64,000 nt of DNA from Paraburkholderia dioscoreae (GCF_902459535.1 NZ_LR699555.1:62001-126000); one strand, 5' to 3'; positions 42,570 to 51,244 are shown, numbered from the stretch's first letter. The notes: a model not told the origin generated them from the letters alone. Translations and numbers: made by a program.

Positions 42570-43160
42570 TCAGATCGGCCGGCACGTCGCAAGGCGCGAC
42601 TGGAAATGCTGTTCGAAGGCCGCTGCGCCGGCGAGGTCGTTCCATTCGATCACGGCGTCTTCGCTGTTCGTCTGTGCACCGGCCTGCGTGTAGTTGATGC
42701 TTCCCGTCTGGACATGGCGGCCGTCCAAAATTATCGTCTTGTCGTGCAGCATTTTGAACTGGTCGTTCGCGCATACCGTCGCACCGGATTTCGCGAGGTA
42801 GGCGAGGCCTCGCCGAATGTAGCCGTCCCGGTCGTTTGCAATGTTCTCCTTGTAGTCGACAACCACGGACACTGCGACCCCGTCTCGCGCCCTCTGTGCG
42901 AGCGCCTGGAGCAGCGGTCTGTATGTCAGGACGTAAGCGAGCATATGGATAGACTGGCGGGCGGAATACACGCCGTACATCACCATTGGCATGCCGATGC
43001 CGTCGGGCGAGAAGGCATGCCAGTTCTCACGACCTGTTGGCGCTGTTGCCGAGTGCGTCTGAACGGACTGCTCAACCAGTTCGGCCCAGCTGGCGGACGC
43101 CATCGCAGTGCGGCATGCAAGGGCCGCAAGGATGCAAGCGAAGGTAAATCGTACTTTCAT
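42570..43160 (-). CDS. Phospholipase D-family endonuclease, exported
   Basis: 196 residues with a signal peptide (KVRFTFACILAALACRTAMA), start at 43160. The single PLD motif is HDKTIILDGRHVQTGSINY (His about residue 134), preceded by VVVDYKENIAN. This is the size and layout of the plasmid nuclease Nuc of pKM101, a dimeric periplasmic nuclease. In a conjugative plasmid it probably degrades incoming or extracellular DNA. It lies between small unknown genes. Confidence 0.85.
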   Translation of the reverse strand: MKVRFTFACILAALACRTAMASASWAELVEQSVQTHSATAPTGRENWHAFSPDGIGMPMVMYGVYSARQSIHMLAYVLTYRPLLQALAQRARDGVAVSVVVDYKENIANDRDGYIRRGLAYLAKSGATVCANDQFKMLHDKTIILDGRHVQTGSINYTQAGAQTNSEDAVIEWNDLAGAAAFEQHFQSRLATCRPI

Positions 43161-43179
43161 GGCTGATGTAATCCTGTGG

Positions 43180-43404
43180 TTATGCAGCGTGAACCGACTG
43201 CGGCGCTGCGCGGCCGCGGTTGGCCTGGTCACGTTCGCGGTCTGCCGCCCGTCGTTTGCGGGCGCGATGGGCATCACGCTCTGTTTCGCTGTACATGCGG
43301 TTCTCGATGCGTGAACGCTCGCAGGCTTCACCGATCACGTCCGACAGCTCGTTATCGGACAGATCCGCAAAGGCTTGAACTGAAATGCGCAGGGCTTTGG
43401 ACAT
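43180..43404 (-). CDS. Small charged protein of unknown function
   Basis: 74 residues with an AGGAGG Shine-Dalgarno. N terminus MSKALRISVQAFADLSDNE, then an Arg/Glu-rich helix (ERDAHRARKRRAADRERD) that may bind nucleic acid. Upstream of the nuclease gene in the same operon. Confidence 0.55.
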   Translation of the reverse strand: MSKALRISVQAFADLSDNELSDVIGEACERSRIENRMYSETERDAHRARKRRAADRERDQANRGRAAPQSVHAA

Positions 43405-43436
43405 GGCTCCTCCTGACTGACGGCTGCAAGCGCTGG

Positions 43437-43862
43437 CTAGTCGAACTCGGCGGGGCGTGAAACGCCCGCAACAATGGTGGTCGCGCTGCGCTGGGGGTTG
43501 GTCATGACATACACGCTGTGATTCGCGCGAAGTTCAAAGCGTGACAGGACCGCCCCGCCCTGCTCGATCGCGATCATGTTTCGAGCCTGCTCGTCAGCGG
43601 TCATCTCAGACCAGTCACCAGTGGCGTGTCGCAAGGCAAACTCAAGCTCCGATCGACCGACGCTGGCCAGCTGTGCCCGGACCGTCTCGCCTGCAGCCAG
43701 TGCACCTGTCGCGAATAGCGGTTTCAATTCGACGGCGCGGACGATCTCCCCTGATGCGCCTAGGACGTAGCACTGCGCTTCGGGCGTGCCGTTAGCGGTC
43801 AACGAACTGGCTGTCGCGCGCTGCGCGCTTGTAAGCTCAAGGAAATAGCGAAGCGTGGGCAT
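43437..43862 (-). CDS. Protein of unknown function
   Basis: 141 residues, start MPTLRYFLELTSAQRA at 43862 with AAGGAGG upstream. Beta-rich, with AQCYVLGASGEIVRAVELKP and a C-terminal SVYVMTNPQRSATTIV. No motif recognised. Lies 10 bp downstream of the primase gene. Confidence 0.55.
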   Translation of the reverse strand: MPTLRYFLELTSAQRATASSLTANGTPEAQCYVLGASGEIVRAVELKPLFATGALAAGETVRAQLASVGRSELEFALRHATGDWSEMTADEQARNMIAIEQGGAVLSRFELRANHSVYVMTNPQRSATTIVAGVSRPAEFD

Positions 43863-43872
43863 GGAGCCTCCT

Positions 43873-45471
43873 TCATTGCTGGACGTTTGGGACGGGGAGG
43901 TCAAACGGCAAAACGCTTTGAATCAACGCCGCAACACGTTCGCGGCCCTCTGCGTTTGCCAGGTCATTGAAGTCGGTCGGACTGCCGGCGACGGAGTCGA
44001 ACGACGGCAACAGAGATTTGCAGCGCAGCGCATGCGCTGCTTCCTGGGCCGATTCGAGGCCCTTGTTTCGAAGGATCAGGCGAACATCGTGCGTGCGTCC
44101 CTTCTCGACGATGTGAGCGGTAGCTACTCGCACGACCCCCTGAACGCTTTCCAGTTCGAGCTTGTATTTACCCTTCGGTGTCTCATGCCAGATGCCATCG
44201 GCCTGATAGCCCGCGAGGCTCACCTCACGCACGAGCGACCCGCTCCCGGCGATCACCTTGACCGTCTCGATTGGAGCGATCCCTTGAGACAGGATTGGGC
44301 GGATCCGTGCGAGAGTCTTTTCGATGAAGAATTGATCGTTGTCAGCGCAGACCAGCTTTGGTTGCCGCCGCGGCAGGCGCGACTGCAGGAGCTTGGCAAC
44401 CTCCACAAGATTGTCCGCGTCGAACGCGATAACAACCGGCAAGCTCGTTGCTTCGAATAGACTTGCCGCGGTCGCATAGCCTTCCGCAAAGAGAACGGCC
44501 GGACACTTACAGAGCGCCGCCACGCTGTCGGCACCGATGATATGGAAGGTGCCTTTCTTGCGCGCACCGCTGGCAAAGAGCTTCAAGCCGTCCGCCCTGT
44601 CGGAGATTGCCTGCACCGTCCAGAGCCTACCGTCGATGTCCCGTGCGGGAATTACCAGAAAAGTCTCCTTCGAGGGACGGAACTCTTCGAGATTCAGCAG
44701 ACCGGCGATATCGTCTACGCCGTTGCGCGCTACGCGCACACCGTACCCTCCAACCTTCTTCCGGCTGCAGTAGCCCTGCTGCGCAGCGTCCCGTTCGGAG
44801 AGACCTTCGAAAATGCTTGCCGTCTTTTCGGCGATCTTCGTGTGTTCGCGTTCGATTTCACGCTCGCGAGCAAGCGTGCGCTCACGCGCCTGCGCGTTGA
44901 GCACTGCGCGCTGCTCGGGTGCCAGGCGAACACCGTCATAACGCCATACGCCTTCATCCCCTAGAAAATTGCGGATGAAGCCCTTCGGGACAGGGAACAG
45001 ATTAAGCACGTATGCGCCCTTTTTCGGGCCCTTGGCACCCTTCAGCATGACGTTGTGCCATTTGCCATCGGGTTCCGGGGTCTCTCGCTCCAGTCCGTAG
45101 TCCTCCATTGCGTCCGCAAACGCGTCGAGTACGTCCTCTTTGTTGATCCCGGCCAAATCCAGTGCGGATCCTTCGAGTAGCCATTTAGAGAACGGAGCCC
45201 GGTCCGCTGACCTTGGAATCCAGCAAACACGCTGCTCGCTGTCGAACTCTGCGCCGAGTGCGCGTGCCTTCGCGATGTCACCAGCGGGGACCGCCAGAAA
45301 CAGGCGCTGGCCCGGCTCCATCAACTGAGCGCGCTGTGAAGCCGAGAGCTTCGAAGCGACGCCGCCTACCGAATGGCGAGGCGTCGCACGTGACTGGCGC
45401 GCGGATGCGAGAGTCTGAGCAAGCGCGCGATCTTCTGCGGTTGTATTACGTCGGCTCATGGTGGCGTACAT
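43873..45471 (-). CDS. Plasmid DNA primase with DUF5710 and Toprim domains
   Basis: 532-residue primase-like protein. The start MYATMSRRN (45471) is preferred; MSRRN (45459) is possible. A longer reading to 46125 runs through element C and is rejected. An N-terminal DUF5710-like domain (FLAVPAGDIAKARALGAEFD...VCWIPRSAD) is followed by a helical region. A Toprim domain has FAEGYATAASLFEAT (catalytic Glu) and VVIAFDADNL (DxD). Such TraC/Sog-like primases prime the transferred strand in the recipient. First gene after element C. Confidence 0.8.
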   Translation of the reverse strand: MYATMSRRNTTAEDRALAQTLASARQSRATPRHSVGGVASKLSASQRAQLMEPGQRLFLAVPAGDIAKARALGAEFDSEQRVCWIPRSADRAPFSKWLLEGSALDLAGINKEDVLDAFADAMEDYGLERETPEPDGKWHNVMLKGAKGPKKGAYVLNLFPVPKGFIRNFLGDEGVWRYDGVRLAPEQRAVLNAQARERTLAREREIEREHTKIAEKTASIFEGLSERDAAQQGYCSRKKVGGYGVRVARNGVDDIAGLLNLEEFRPSKETFLVIPARDIDGRLWTVQAISDRADGLKLFASGARKKGTFHIIGADSVAALCKCPAVLFAEGYATAASLFEATSLPVVIAFDADNLVEVAKLLQSRLPRRQPKLVCADNDQFFIEKTLARIRPILSQGIAPIETVKVIAGSGSLVREVSLAGYQADGIWHETPKGKYKLELESVQGVVRVATAHIVEKGRTHDVRLILRNKGLESAQEAAHALRCKSLLPSFDSVAGSPTDFNDLANAEGRERVAALIQSVLPFDLPVPNVQQ

Positions 45472-45497
45472 GTCTGTTTGACTTCCAGTGTTGATTG

Positions 45498-46085
45498 CTG
45501 ACCGGGCCCCTAGATTTGGAGTCCCGGCGTTTCGTGTTCTGCCGAGATAGCGGTTCCGTCGAAGCTGCCGCCGTTCCCCTGAGTTCCTCGTCCCGCGACA
45601 AATTGGAGACATGGATGAACAGCGGTCAAGGAAGCAAGCGCGGGGTGTGGGGCGGGCAGGAGCGAAGCGACAACACGGCCACGCGCGCCTTGACTGCTGG
45701 GAAGGCATGGCTACTGTCGCGGTGGTGGGCGAGGACTCAGGGGGCGGGGTTTCGGCACCGGGATCCGCCGAGGCAGAAGGCCGCGCGGCGAGCGCCTTTT
45801 CGCGCAGCAGGCGCGACTCGAAAGCGCGTTCGACAGAACGGGGAGCGCAGCGAAAAAAAAGCCCCGCGCGAACGGGGCCAAAGTACTGCTTCCGGGGCAC
45901 AGCTACTACAACACTGGTACGACGCTCACCAATGGTGAGGTTTTTCGGGAGCACAGCGACCGACCGGCGAGGCGCTGACGGCCCCGACCGAAGGGAGAGG
46001 GGCGAGACTCCGCAGGAGGCTCGACGCATAGCCCGCGCTGTATGCGGGCGGAGCGCAACATAGCCGGTCTTTGCGGAGCAAAGAC
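45498..46085. repeat. Element C
   Basis: 27 bp upstream of the primase start. Shares CTGACCGGGCCCCTAGATT and the GTTCCTCGTCCCGCG block with the other copies, but most other sequence differs. - strand arm GGTCAA (45624-45629); + strand arm TTGACT (45690-45695), 16 bp, TACTGT (45712-45717); core GCCGCGCGGCGAGCGC follows. The right part has CTCC-GCA-GGAG and GTCTTTGC-GGA-GCAAAGAC (46067-46085). These occupy the place of the A/B hairpins behind GGCTCGAYGC and CATAGC with quite different stem sequence. Confidence 0.75.
45853..45878 (-). terminator. Intrinsic terminator inside element C
   Basis: - strand: GCCCCG, loop TTCGCG, CGGGGC followed by TTTTTTTT. It can stop read-through from the 46103-46816 genes before the primase promoter. 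Confidence 0.85.
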
Positions 46086-46102
46086 GCCCCAAAAAAGATT
46101 TC

Positions 46103-46534
46103 TCATTCATCGCCCTGCTCGTCAAGGATCACCGACCATCGCGTGACGCCGGTATGAAGCCTGGCCGAGAACCTGCGGTGAACTGCGAACCAGAATGCGA
46201 ATACCAGAAGCGCCGCGACACACAATCCGAAGTAACCGACCATCACCCGTTTAACGATGAACCAGTTGCATTCAGCAGCGCTTGCAAAGTGCGGCGGCGT
46301 AAGAGTCAGGTAGGCACCAGCAGACGGACAGAAACGATGCACAGCGGATACGACGTACGGTGCGACGACCCACAAAAGCGCACTCGCTGTGAGAACGACG
46401 AGTGACCAGGTCAGGAATTCCAGTGCGAGAGCACGCGAAGAGAATCTCGACGTTGATTGAACGACGGCGGTCGATTGCTCAGTGTGTGTCGAAAGGCGTC
46501 CTGCAAAGAATGCTATTACGATCGAACTGAGCAT
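46103..46534 (-). CDS. Membrane protein of unknown function
   Basis: 143 residues with three likely transmembrane segments (N-terminal SIVIAFFAG, WSLVVLTASALLWVVAPYVV, YFGLCVAALLVFAFWFAV) and a basic C-terminal tail. No strong Shine-Dalgarno. Second gene of the short operon driven by the promoter at 46874-46902. Confidence 0.55.
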   Translation of the reverse strand: MLSSIVIAFFAGRLSTHTEQSTAVVQSTSRFSSRALALEFLTWSLVVLTASALLWVVAPYVVSAVHRFCPSAGAYLTLTPPHFASAAECNWFIVKRVMVGYFGLCVAALLVFAFWFAVHRRFSARLHTGVTRWSVILDEQGDE

Positions 46535-46543
46535 TTTCTAAAC

Positions 46544-46816
46544 TCAGGCCGTCAAAAGAGTTGCGCGATTAGCGTCACGGGCGACGCATTCAGACTCAGA
46601 CCACGTGCCGTCGAATTCCGCATGACCTGAGACTGGATATTTGTATTGAATAGCGGCCGAACGGAGAAAGATCTGAGTTTCAGTATTCCAAATGGCAAGC
46701 GCTGTCAAAATGAAATGGCTTGCCGGGTTTGTTGAATGGAGTTGCGCGCGCATCGCCGCGTTAGCGGCGAATGCAGCGCGCATGGTTTTAAGAAGTGGCA
46801 TCGGGAGGTTGGTCAT
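46544..46816 (-). CDS. Small protein of unknown function
   Basis: 90 residues. The ATG at 46816 has GAGG directly upstream; a second Met (46801) is possible. Ala-rich helical N terminus (LKTMRAAFAANAAMRAQL) and a C-terminal part with HAEFDGTWSESECVARD. First gene after the promoter. No family recognised. Confidence 0.5.
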   Translation of the reverse strand: MTNLPMPLLKTMRAAFAANAAMRAQLHSTNPASHFILTALAIWNTETQIFLRSAAIQYKYPVSGHAEFDGTWSESECVARDANRATLLTA

Positions 46817-46873
46817 CCTCGTACTATCTTGTGTGGTCTTTTTAGGTCGGTTCCGTAAGGAAACGACGTGTTT

Positions 46874-46902
46874 ATTTTAATCACTTCTTGTACTGACTAC
46901 AA
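46874..46902 (-). promoter_or_regulatory. Sigma-70 promoter, sister of the one at 2660
   Basis: On the - strand: TTGTAG, 17-bp spacer with GTCAGT and AGTGAT, then TAAAAT (46874-46879). The block differs from 2654-2691 at only a few spacer positions. It is the only copy here on the - strand and serves the 46816 gene with a leader of about 50 nt. Confidence 0.7.
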
Positions 46903-46909
46903 TTCAATT

Positions 46910-47105
46910 TTAGTAAGTGCTCGAGGGCCGGGGGAAGGGGTTCCAAGGGGGAACCGGAACGGGGTTCCCCCTTGTGTCGGCGCAGCCGAAGCCCTTTCCC
47001 GCCGCGGCTCGCCGACGGTGTGGAGCGCCGCCAGGCGCGCACCGGAGGCGAGCCGCGGCGCACTTTGCGCGGGTGGCGCCTGGGATCACGCGACCGGACC
47101 GGACG
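46910..47105. repeat. Hairpin-rich non-coding region before ParB-like operon end
   Basis: No gene. GGGGGAACC and GGTTCCCCC form a 9-bp hairpin near 46945-46970. 47001-47013 and 47047-47059 are perfect 13-bp arms (GCCGCGGCTCGCC) enclosing CGGTG/CACCG and GCGCC-GCCA-GGCGC, a nested structure of 59 nt. It lies between the terminator at 47106-47130 and the promoter at 46874. Confidence 0.65.
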
Positions 47106-47130
47106 AAAAAAACCCCGCACATCAGCGGGG
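47106..47130 (-). terminator. Intrinsic terminator of the ParB-like gene
   Basis: - strand: CCCCGC, loop TGATGT, GCGGGG followed by TTTTTTT, 39 bp past the stop codon. Confidence 0.92.
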
Positions 47131-47168
47131 CGAAAAGGTCCGAAGACCTGAGGGGAGAAACGGGGTTG

Positions 47169-49475
47169 TCAGGCAGCGCGCTGCTCAGCTACGCGTGCGT
47201 GCAGGGTGCTCGGCGGGAAGGGCCATGCTGCGGCAGGCGACACAGGGACAAGCGCAGTGCTGATCGGACGCACGACGCTGACCGGTTCCGGATCATTGTC
47301 GAGCGCATGCGATTCGAAATCCGCTGCCTTCGGGAACGGCCACGGTGCCGAGTCGGCGTTCGCTTCGGCTGGTGTCTCCACAATTTCATTTCGGTCGTCA
47401 GCGTCCGGTGCGTCGTAGTTGTCGCTGGCAACGACGACAGCCTCGTCCTGCTCGTCGTCCTGTTCATCGTGATCGCGCGAGTAATACGTAACCTGATGAA
47501 CTTCCGCTGCCGCCATGAACTCGGGCAACCAGTTCTTGCCAGCGAGCAGCTTTTCAGCAGCTTCCGCCGCTTCGCCCTTCTTCATCTTGGCGAGTCGTTT
47601 GCCTTCTTCCGCCGAGACCACCTCGCTGACCACCGCGACGATGCGATCCTTCGACACGTGGTTCAGGTAGCTCTCGCGGGTCGGTTGCCAGTAGGCCGAG
47701 AGGTCGAGGTCAAGCGCCCCTGCAATAGCGTTGACTGCGTTGGGGGCTTCGTTGCGGCTCACGCCGTTGATGCTCAGCGCGGTGCAGACAGACATGACGT
47801 TCAGGAGGCGGTCTTGCGGCTGCTCAAGGAGCCACCCGAAAAGCTCATTCGGGTTTTCGGGCAACAGTTTGCGCCACGTCTGGACGTATTCGCGCAGTCC
47901 GCTCGCGTGTTCGTTCTGCTCCAGTTCGGGGGCAGCACGGCTCATGTCGTGAAACGCTTCCCGGCTGCTGACCTGAACAACGCTCACACCGTCGATATAG
48001 CCGGTGTAGAGGAAATCGAGCGCGAGCTTATGCACAAGGGTGACCAGCGCAACATTCGGGTTCATCGCGAGTGCCGACTGGACCGCTGCCGTGCGGTGAG
48101 CGGTCAGGTTCAGGAGAAGCTTCTCCGAGTGAACGCCCTTTTCCTTCTTCGTCATGCTGCGTGGAAGCTCGACACCGCTATCCTGCATCATCGTGCGAGC
48201 TTCCTCGCGATCTTCCCGGCGAACAAGACCGCGATGCACCGTGAGGCCGCCGTTATGGCTCACGTAGACGATAGCGCCGCTTACCTTCATCTGCTCGGGT
48301 GTGAATTCACCTTCGCGTTCCTCGATTTCGGCGAGTTCGCATGCCAGCTTGTTGTCCTCGGCTTCGAGCGCTTCGACCGCCTCGTCGCTCAGATGGCCGT
48401 CCTCCCCCTCGTCCACGTCGTAATGCGCCTGGAGCGCGTCCGTTACTTCGTCATGGCGCTTTTGCAGCGCGTCGAGGTGTTGCTGTTGCTCCGGGTTCAG
48501 CGGGGCCGGTTGGGCGTAGAGTTGTGTGAACTGGTTATGCTCGTCGTAGTCAAATTTCGGGCGCGATTCAACCCACGCCCAGCCTTCGGCCTCGATGGTT
48601 TTGACTTCGCTGGCGACTCGTTGGTCGAAGACCCGCATCAACACGTCGCGGTTCAAAATGAACCCTTCGTCGTTCTCCGAAAAGAGATCGCGCTCGACCA
48701 TCCCGCCTGCGGCTTCATACGCCTCGACCGTAACGAAGCGCACCATGCGGTCATTCAGCGACAGCTTGTCGCCTTTAAGACGGGCGCGCAGTTCGCGGGG
48801 GTTACGCGCCCAATCACTCTGCGCGCCGAACCACACGGCTTCTTGCGTCTGGTGGTCATCAGTCATCGCGAGCGCCTGAATCTGTTCAAGCTCCATCTCG
48901 TCATCCGCAAACAGTTCAAACAGTTTCGGGGACACGCTGGCGAGTTTCAGGTGACCGGCGACGGTCTTGGGCGTAACCTTGAACACCGCCGCAATGAATT
49001 CGGGGCTGCGGCCTTCGTCTGTCAGCGCCTTGTATGCGATGAACTGGTCAGCCGGATGCGGTGGCTTGCGCAGATCGTTCTCCGTGGCACTGGTGAGAAT
49101 TGCGTCCGCTTCCGAAATGACCTTGCACGGAACCAGATAGTCGGACGTAATGTCGCCGCGCTCGACGTTGAACAGCAGACCGAGGCGACGCGTCTCGCCA
49201 GCGGCAACGCCATAGGTCTGCGCTTTCTTTGCGCGCTTCTTCATCGGATGTACGACGAGATTCTGCAGCAGTCCGACTGCCCTGATGTTGTCCGCGAATT
49301 CCAAGATAGTCGCCTCGGTGCGCGCCTTCTTGCGCTGGTTGTACGGCGACTCGACCAACGACCGGAGCGGAATCATTTCGACTGCCGCCCCGGCGCTAAT
49401 CGCGTTCGGCAGTTCGACGGCGGACGCGTTGTCCGTGGTGTTCACGTTGGCATCTTGGGCGTTCACGGTTTGCAT
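47169..49475 (-). CDS. Large ParB/RepB/Spo0J-family protein
   Basis: 768 residues. The N-terminal ParB domain has IPLRSLVESPYNQRKK, LLQNLVVHPM and the catalytic-type GETRRLGLLF. A helix-turn-helix follows (GRSPEFIAAVFKVTPKTVAGHLKLA). The long C-terminal part contains a coiled coil (RHDEVTDALQAHYDVDE, EALEAEDNKLACELAEIEE) and acidic stretches. It is about twice the size of a partition ParB and no parA lies beside it, so it is more likely a plasmid regulator or nuclease of the ParB-like superfamily. GAGGAACTGCC precedes the ATG; element D lies upstream. Confidence 0.85.
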   Translation of the reverse strand: MQTVNAQDANVNTTDNASAVELPNAISAGAAVEMIPLRSLVESPYNQRKKARTEATILEFADNIRAVGLLQNLVVHPMKKRAKKAQTYGVAAGETRRLGLLFNVERGDITSDYLVPCKVISEADAILTSATENDLRKPPHPADQFIAYKALTDEGRSPEFIAAVFKVTPKTVAGHLKLASVSPKLFELFADDEMELEQIQALAMTDDHQTQEAVWFGAQSDWARNPRELRARLKGDKLSLNDRMVRFVTVEAYEAAGGMVERDLFSENDEGFILNRDVLMRVFDQRVASEVKTIEAEGWAWVESRPKFDYDEHNQFTQLYAQPAPLNPEQQQHLDALQKRHDEVTDALQAHYDVDEGEDGHLSDEAVEALEAEDNKLACELAEIEEREGEFTPEQMKVSGAIVYVSHNGGLTVHRGLVRREDREEARTMMQDSGVELPRSMTKKEKGVHSEKLLLNLTAHRTAAVQSALAMNPNVALVTLVHKLALDFLYTGYIDGVSVVQVSSREAFHDMSRAAPELEQNEHASGLREYVQTWRKLLPENPNELFGWLLEQPQDRLLNVMSVCTALSINGVSRNEAPNAVNAIAGALDLDLSAYWQPTRESYLNHVSKDRIVAVVSEVVSAEEGKRLAKMKKGEAAEAAEKLLAGKNWLPEFMAAAEVHQVTYYSRDHDEQDDEQDEAVVVASDNYDAPDADDRNEIVETPAEANADSAPWPFPKAADFESHALDNDPEPVSVVRPISTALVPVSPAAAWPFPPSTLHARVAEQRAA

Positions 49476-49507
49476 GGCAGTTCCTCACAGAAAAAATTGA
49501 TGGTGTG

Positions 49508-50017
49508 GTGGGACCGCCGGGCCCCAAGATTCTGAAGTCCCGGCCTAAGTTGTTTTCCCGAGTCGACGGCTTCCTTCCGAAGCTGCCGCCGTTCCCCTGA
49601 GTTCATCGTCCCGCGGCAAAAGGAGCGTGAAGCGTGCGGCGGTCAAGGAGTCAAGGGCGGGAGGTGGTGCGGGCAGTCGCGAAGCGACAACACGGTCCCG
49701 CCCGCCTTGACCGGCAAGCGTGAGCAGCTACTGTCGCGAAAAGGACGGGAACACAGGGGACGGGGATTTCGGCAGGCAGGAACGCAACGAGGCAAAACGC
49801 CCCGCGCGGCGAGCGCGCTCACTGAGCCGCTGCAGGCGGCGAAGCTGGAGGGGATGGCACGCGCCGGGGCAAGACCGCGGAGCGGCGTAGCCCCAAGAGC
49901 GGGCGTCTCGAGATTCCGGGGCGCGGAAGTGGGCGGCTTGCGTGCCTGACGTCAGGCAGGAATGCAAGGTGCCGCGCCCCGGCACGATAGCTGCGGGCGC
50001 GCGACGCTGCGTGCCCT
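49508..50017. repeat. Element D
   Basis: 33 bp upstream of the ParB-like start. Intermediate in sequence between C and E-J. - strand arm GGTCAA (49641-49646); + strand arm TTGACC (49707-49712), 16 bp, TACTGT (49729-49734). The centre has GTCGC-GAA-GCGAC. The stem GCCGCT-GCA-GGCGGC (49826-49840) shows a C-G pair where E-J have T-A. The last hairpin (GGGCGCGC ... GCGTGCCC) keeps pairing on the + strand through G-U. Confidence 0.78.
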
Positions 50018-50029
50018 GTCATGCTGGGG

Positions 50030-50224
50030 TTAGTCGCCGGAGTAAAGCTGTTCGGCAACCTTGTCGGATTCCGGGCGTTTGGCCCAAAGGGCATCCATGC
50101 GCTCGAAGGCAAGACTTTGGGTGGGGACGTTGTCGACTACTATTCCGTCGCGCAGGACGTTAAACGAGACGACTAAAATCCCCAACGGGTTGCGGGTCTG
50201 GATGCGCTGGCTATCGAGTTGCAA
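50030..50224 (-). CDS. Small protein of unknown function
   Basis: 64 residues from a TTG at 50224 (CGGAGCAAGCC upstream); the frame is open a further 17 codons without an ATG or GTG. It contains PLGILVVSFNVLRDGIVVD and ends ESDKVAEQLYSGD. Last gene of the element-E operon. Reality is likely but the start is unsure. Confidence 0.45.
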   Translation of the reverse strand: MQLDSQRIQTRNPLGILVVSFNVLRDGIVVDNVPTQSLAFERMDALWAKRPESDKVAEQLYSGD

Positions 50225-50265
50225 GGCTTGCTCCGTTTCAGTAACCGCCAGGTCGAGGGCGAGTC

Positions 50266-50739
50266 TTAGCCCGCAACCTCAAAATAGAACCCGCTACGCT
50301 TCGCTTCATCCCACGCAGCACACCAAAGGATCATTGCCTCTTCGGGCAAGCTCGAAAACGTCTCGCTAATGATCCCGACGCTCTGGAGCGCGTCAAGCAT
50401 CGCCATATTGGCGTCGCAGAAGTCGTGGGAATGACATACTAGCGGGTTCATCTGACTTCTGTTTCGCTCGACCACTGCTGCCTGCTCCGCAGGGGTGAGC
50501 CAGTCGGCCAGAATCTCGGCGAAACGCTTGGCGCAAAACTCAATTGCGCATGCGTGCGCTGCCGCAGTGGTCGGCACCGGTTCATCGCCGACCGGCTTCG
50601 GCGTGCCCTCGGCTCCGACAATGTAGGGCATCCACCCCGCAGCGGTTTGCACTGCCACCGGCACACCGGGCGCGATGCCGGACATTTCGGGTCCGCCTAG
50701 CGTCTTTGCAAGGCCTTTCACTTCTGCTGATTTCATCAT
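50266..50739 (-). CDS. Protein of unknown function
   Basis: 157 residues, AGGAAA upstream of two adjacent ATGs. Contains PVAVQTAAGWMPYIVGAEG and a helical region with LTPAEQAAVVERNRSQ and PLVCHSHDFCDANMAML, so a Cys/His cluster is present. No family recognised. Element-E operon. Confidence 0.55.
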   Translation of the reverse strand: MMKSAEVKGLAKTLGGPEMSGIAPGVPVAVQTAAGWMPYIVGAEGTPKPVGDEPVPTTAAAHACAIEFCAKRFAEILADWLTPAEQAAVVERNRSQMNPLVCHSHDFCDANMAMLDALQSVGIISETFSSLPEEAMILWCAAWDEAKRSGFYFEVAG

Positions 50740-50790
50740 TTTCCTTTCAGGGTTGGCGGGCGCTGCACCCTCGCCCGCCGTGTTTTCCGG

Positions 50791-51177
50791 TCATCCGAGC
50801 AATCCCGCCTTCAACTCGTCCACCGAGTCGGAGAACGTGAATTTCTTCACGCGGCCAGCGTCGTCAAACAAGATCAGCAATTGCTTTTTGTGAACGTCTG
50901 CGCCGCGTGCAAAGGCCGAGACAATCGGTACAAAGTTGATTGCTTTGGGGGTCGAGCGGGCATACTCGTACGTCCACTGTTCAACGCCCATTTCGTTGAA
51001 ACTGACCTTGGACGGCGATCCGAGCGTGCTTTGAATCTCGGCCTTGGTTGTCTTGCCTTCAGTGATCTGCGCGTTGATACTCTCCGCGCTCTGTTCCTTC
51101 ATGGCGACGTTGCCGACGCTGGTTGCGCAACCTGCACAGAGCACTGCTACTGCGATAGCGAGAAAAAGCGATTTCAT
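50791..51177 (-). CDS. BamE/SmpA-like lipoprotein
   Basis: 128 residues, start MKSLFLAIAVAVLCAGC at 51177 with AGGAGG upstream. The lipobox LCAGC gives a lipidated Cys at residue 17. The C-terminal domain has the BamE pattern: KTTKAEIQSTLGSPSKV then QWTYEY and ILFDDAGRVKKF. Plasmid-borne BamE-like lipoproteins are common but their role is unknown; here it may affect the cell surface. Confidence 0.7.
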   Translation of the reverse strand: MKSLFLAIAVAVLCAGCATSVGNVAMKEQSAESINAQITEGKTTKAEIQSTLGSPSKVSFNEMGVEQWTYEYARSTPKAINFVPIVSAFARGADVHKKQLLILFDDAGRVKKFTFSDSVDELKAGLLG

Positions 51178-51244
51178 GGTGAAGCCTCCTGTGTGATGGA
51201 AATGACGCAACGGCAAACCAACTGCAATCCACGGCGTGACAGCC

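Noticed and set aside
45472..46125. N-terminal extension of the primase to 750 residues
   Set aside because: The extra part is the antisense reading of element C and has no domain character; a start at 45471 fits the DUF5710 N terminus and the element boundary.
46917..49535. 872-codon + strand frame
   Set aside because: Entirely antisense to the well-supported ParB-like gene, with no domain or ribosome binding site.
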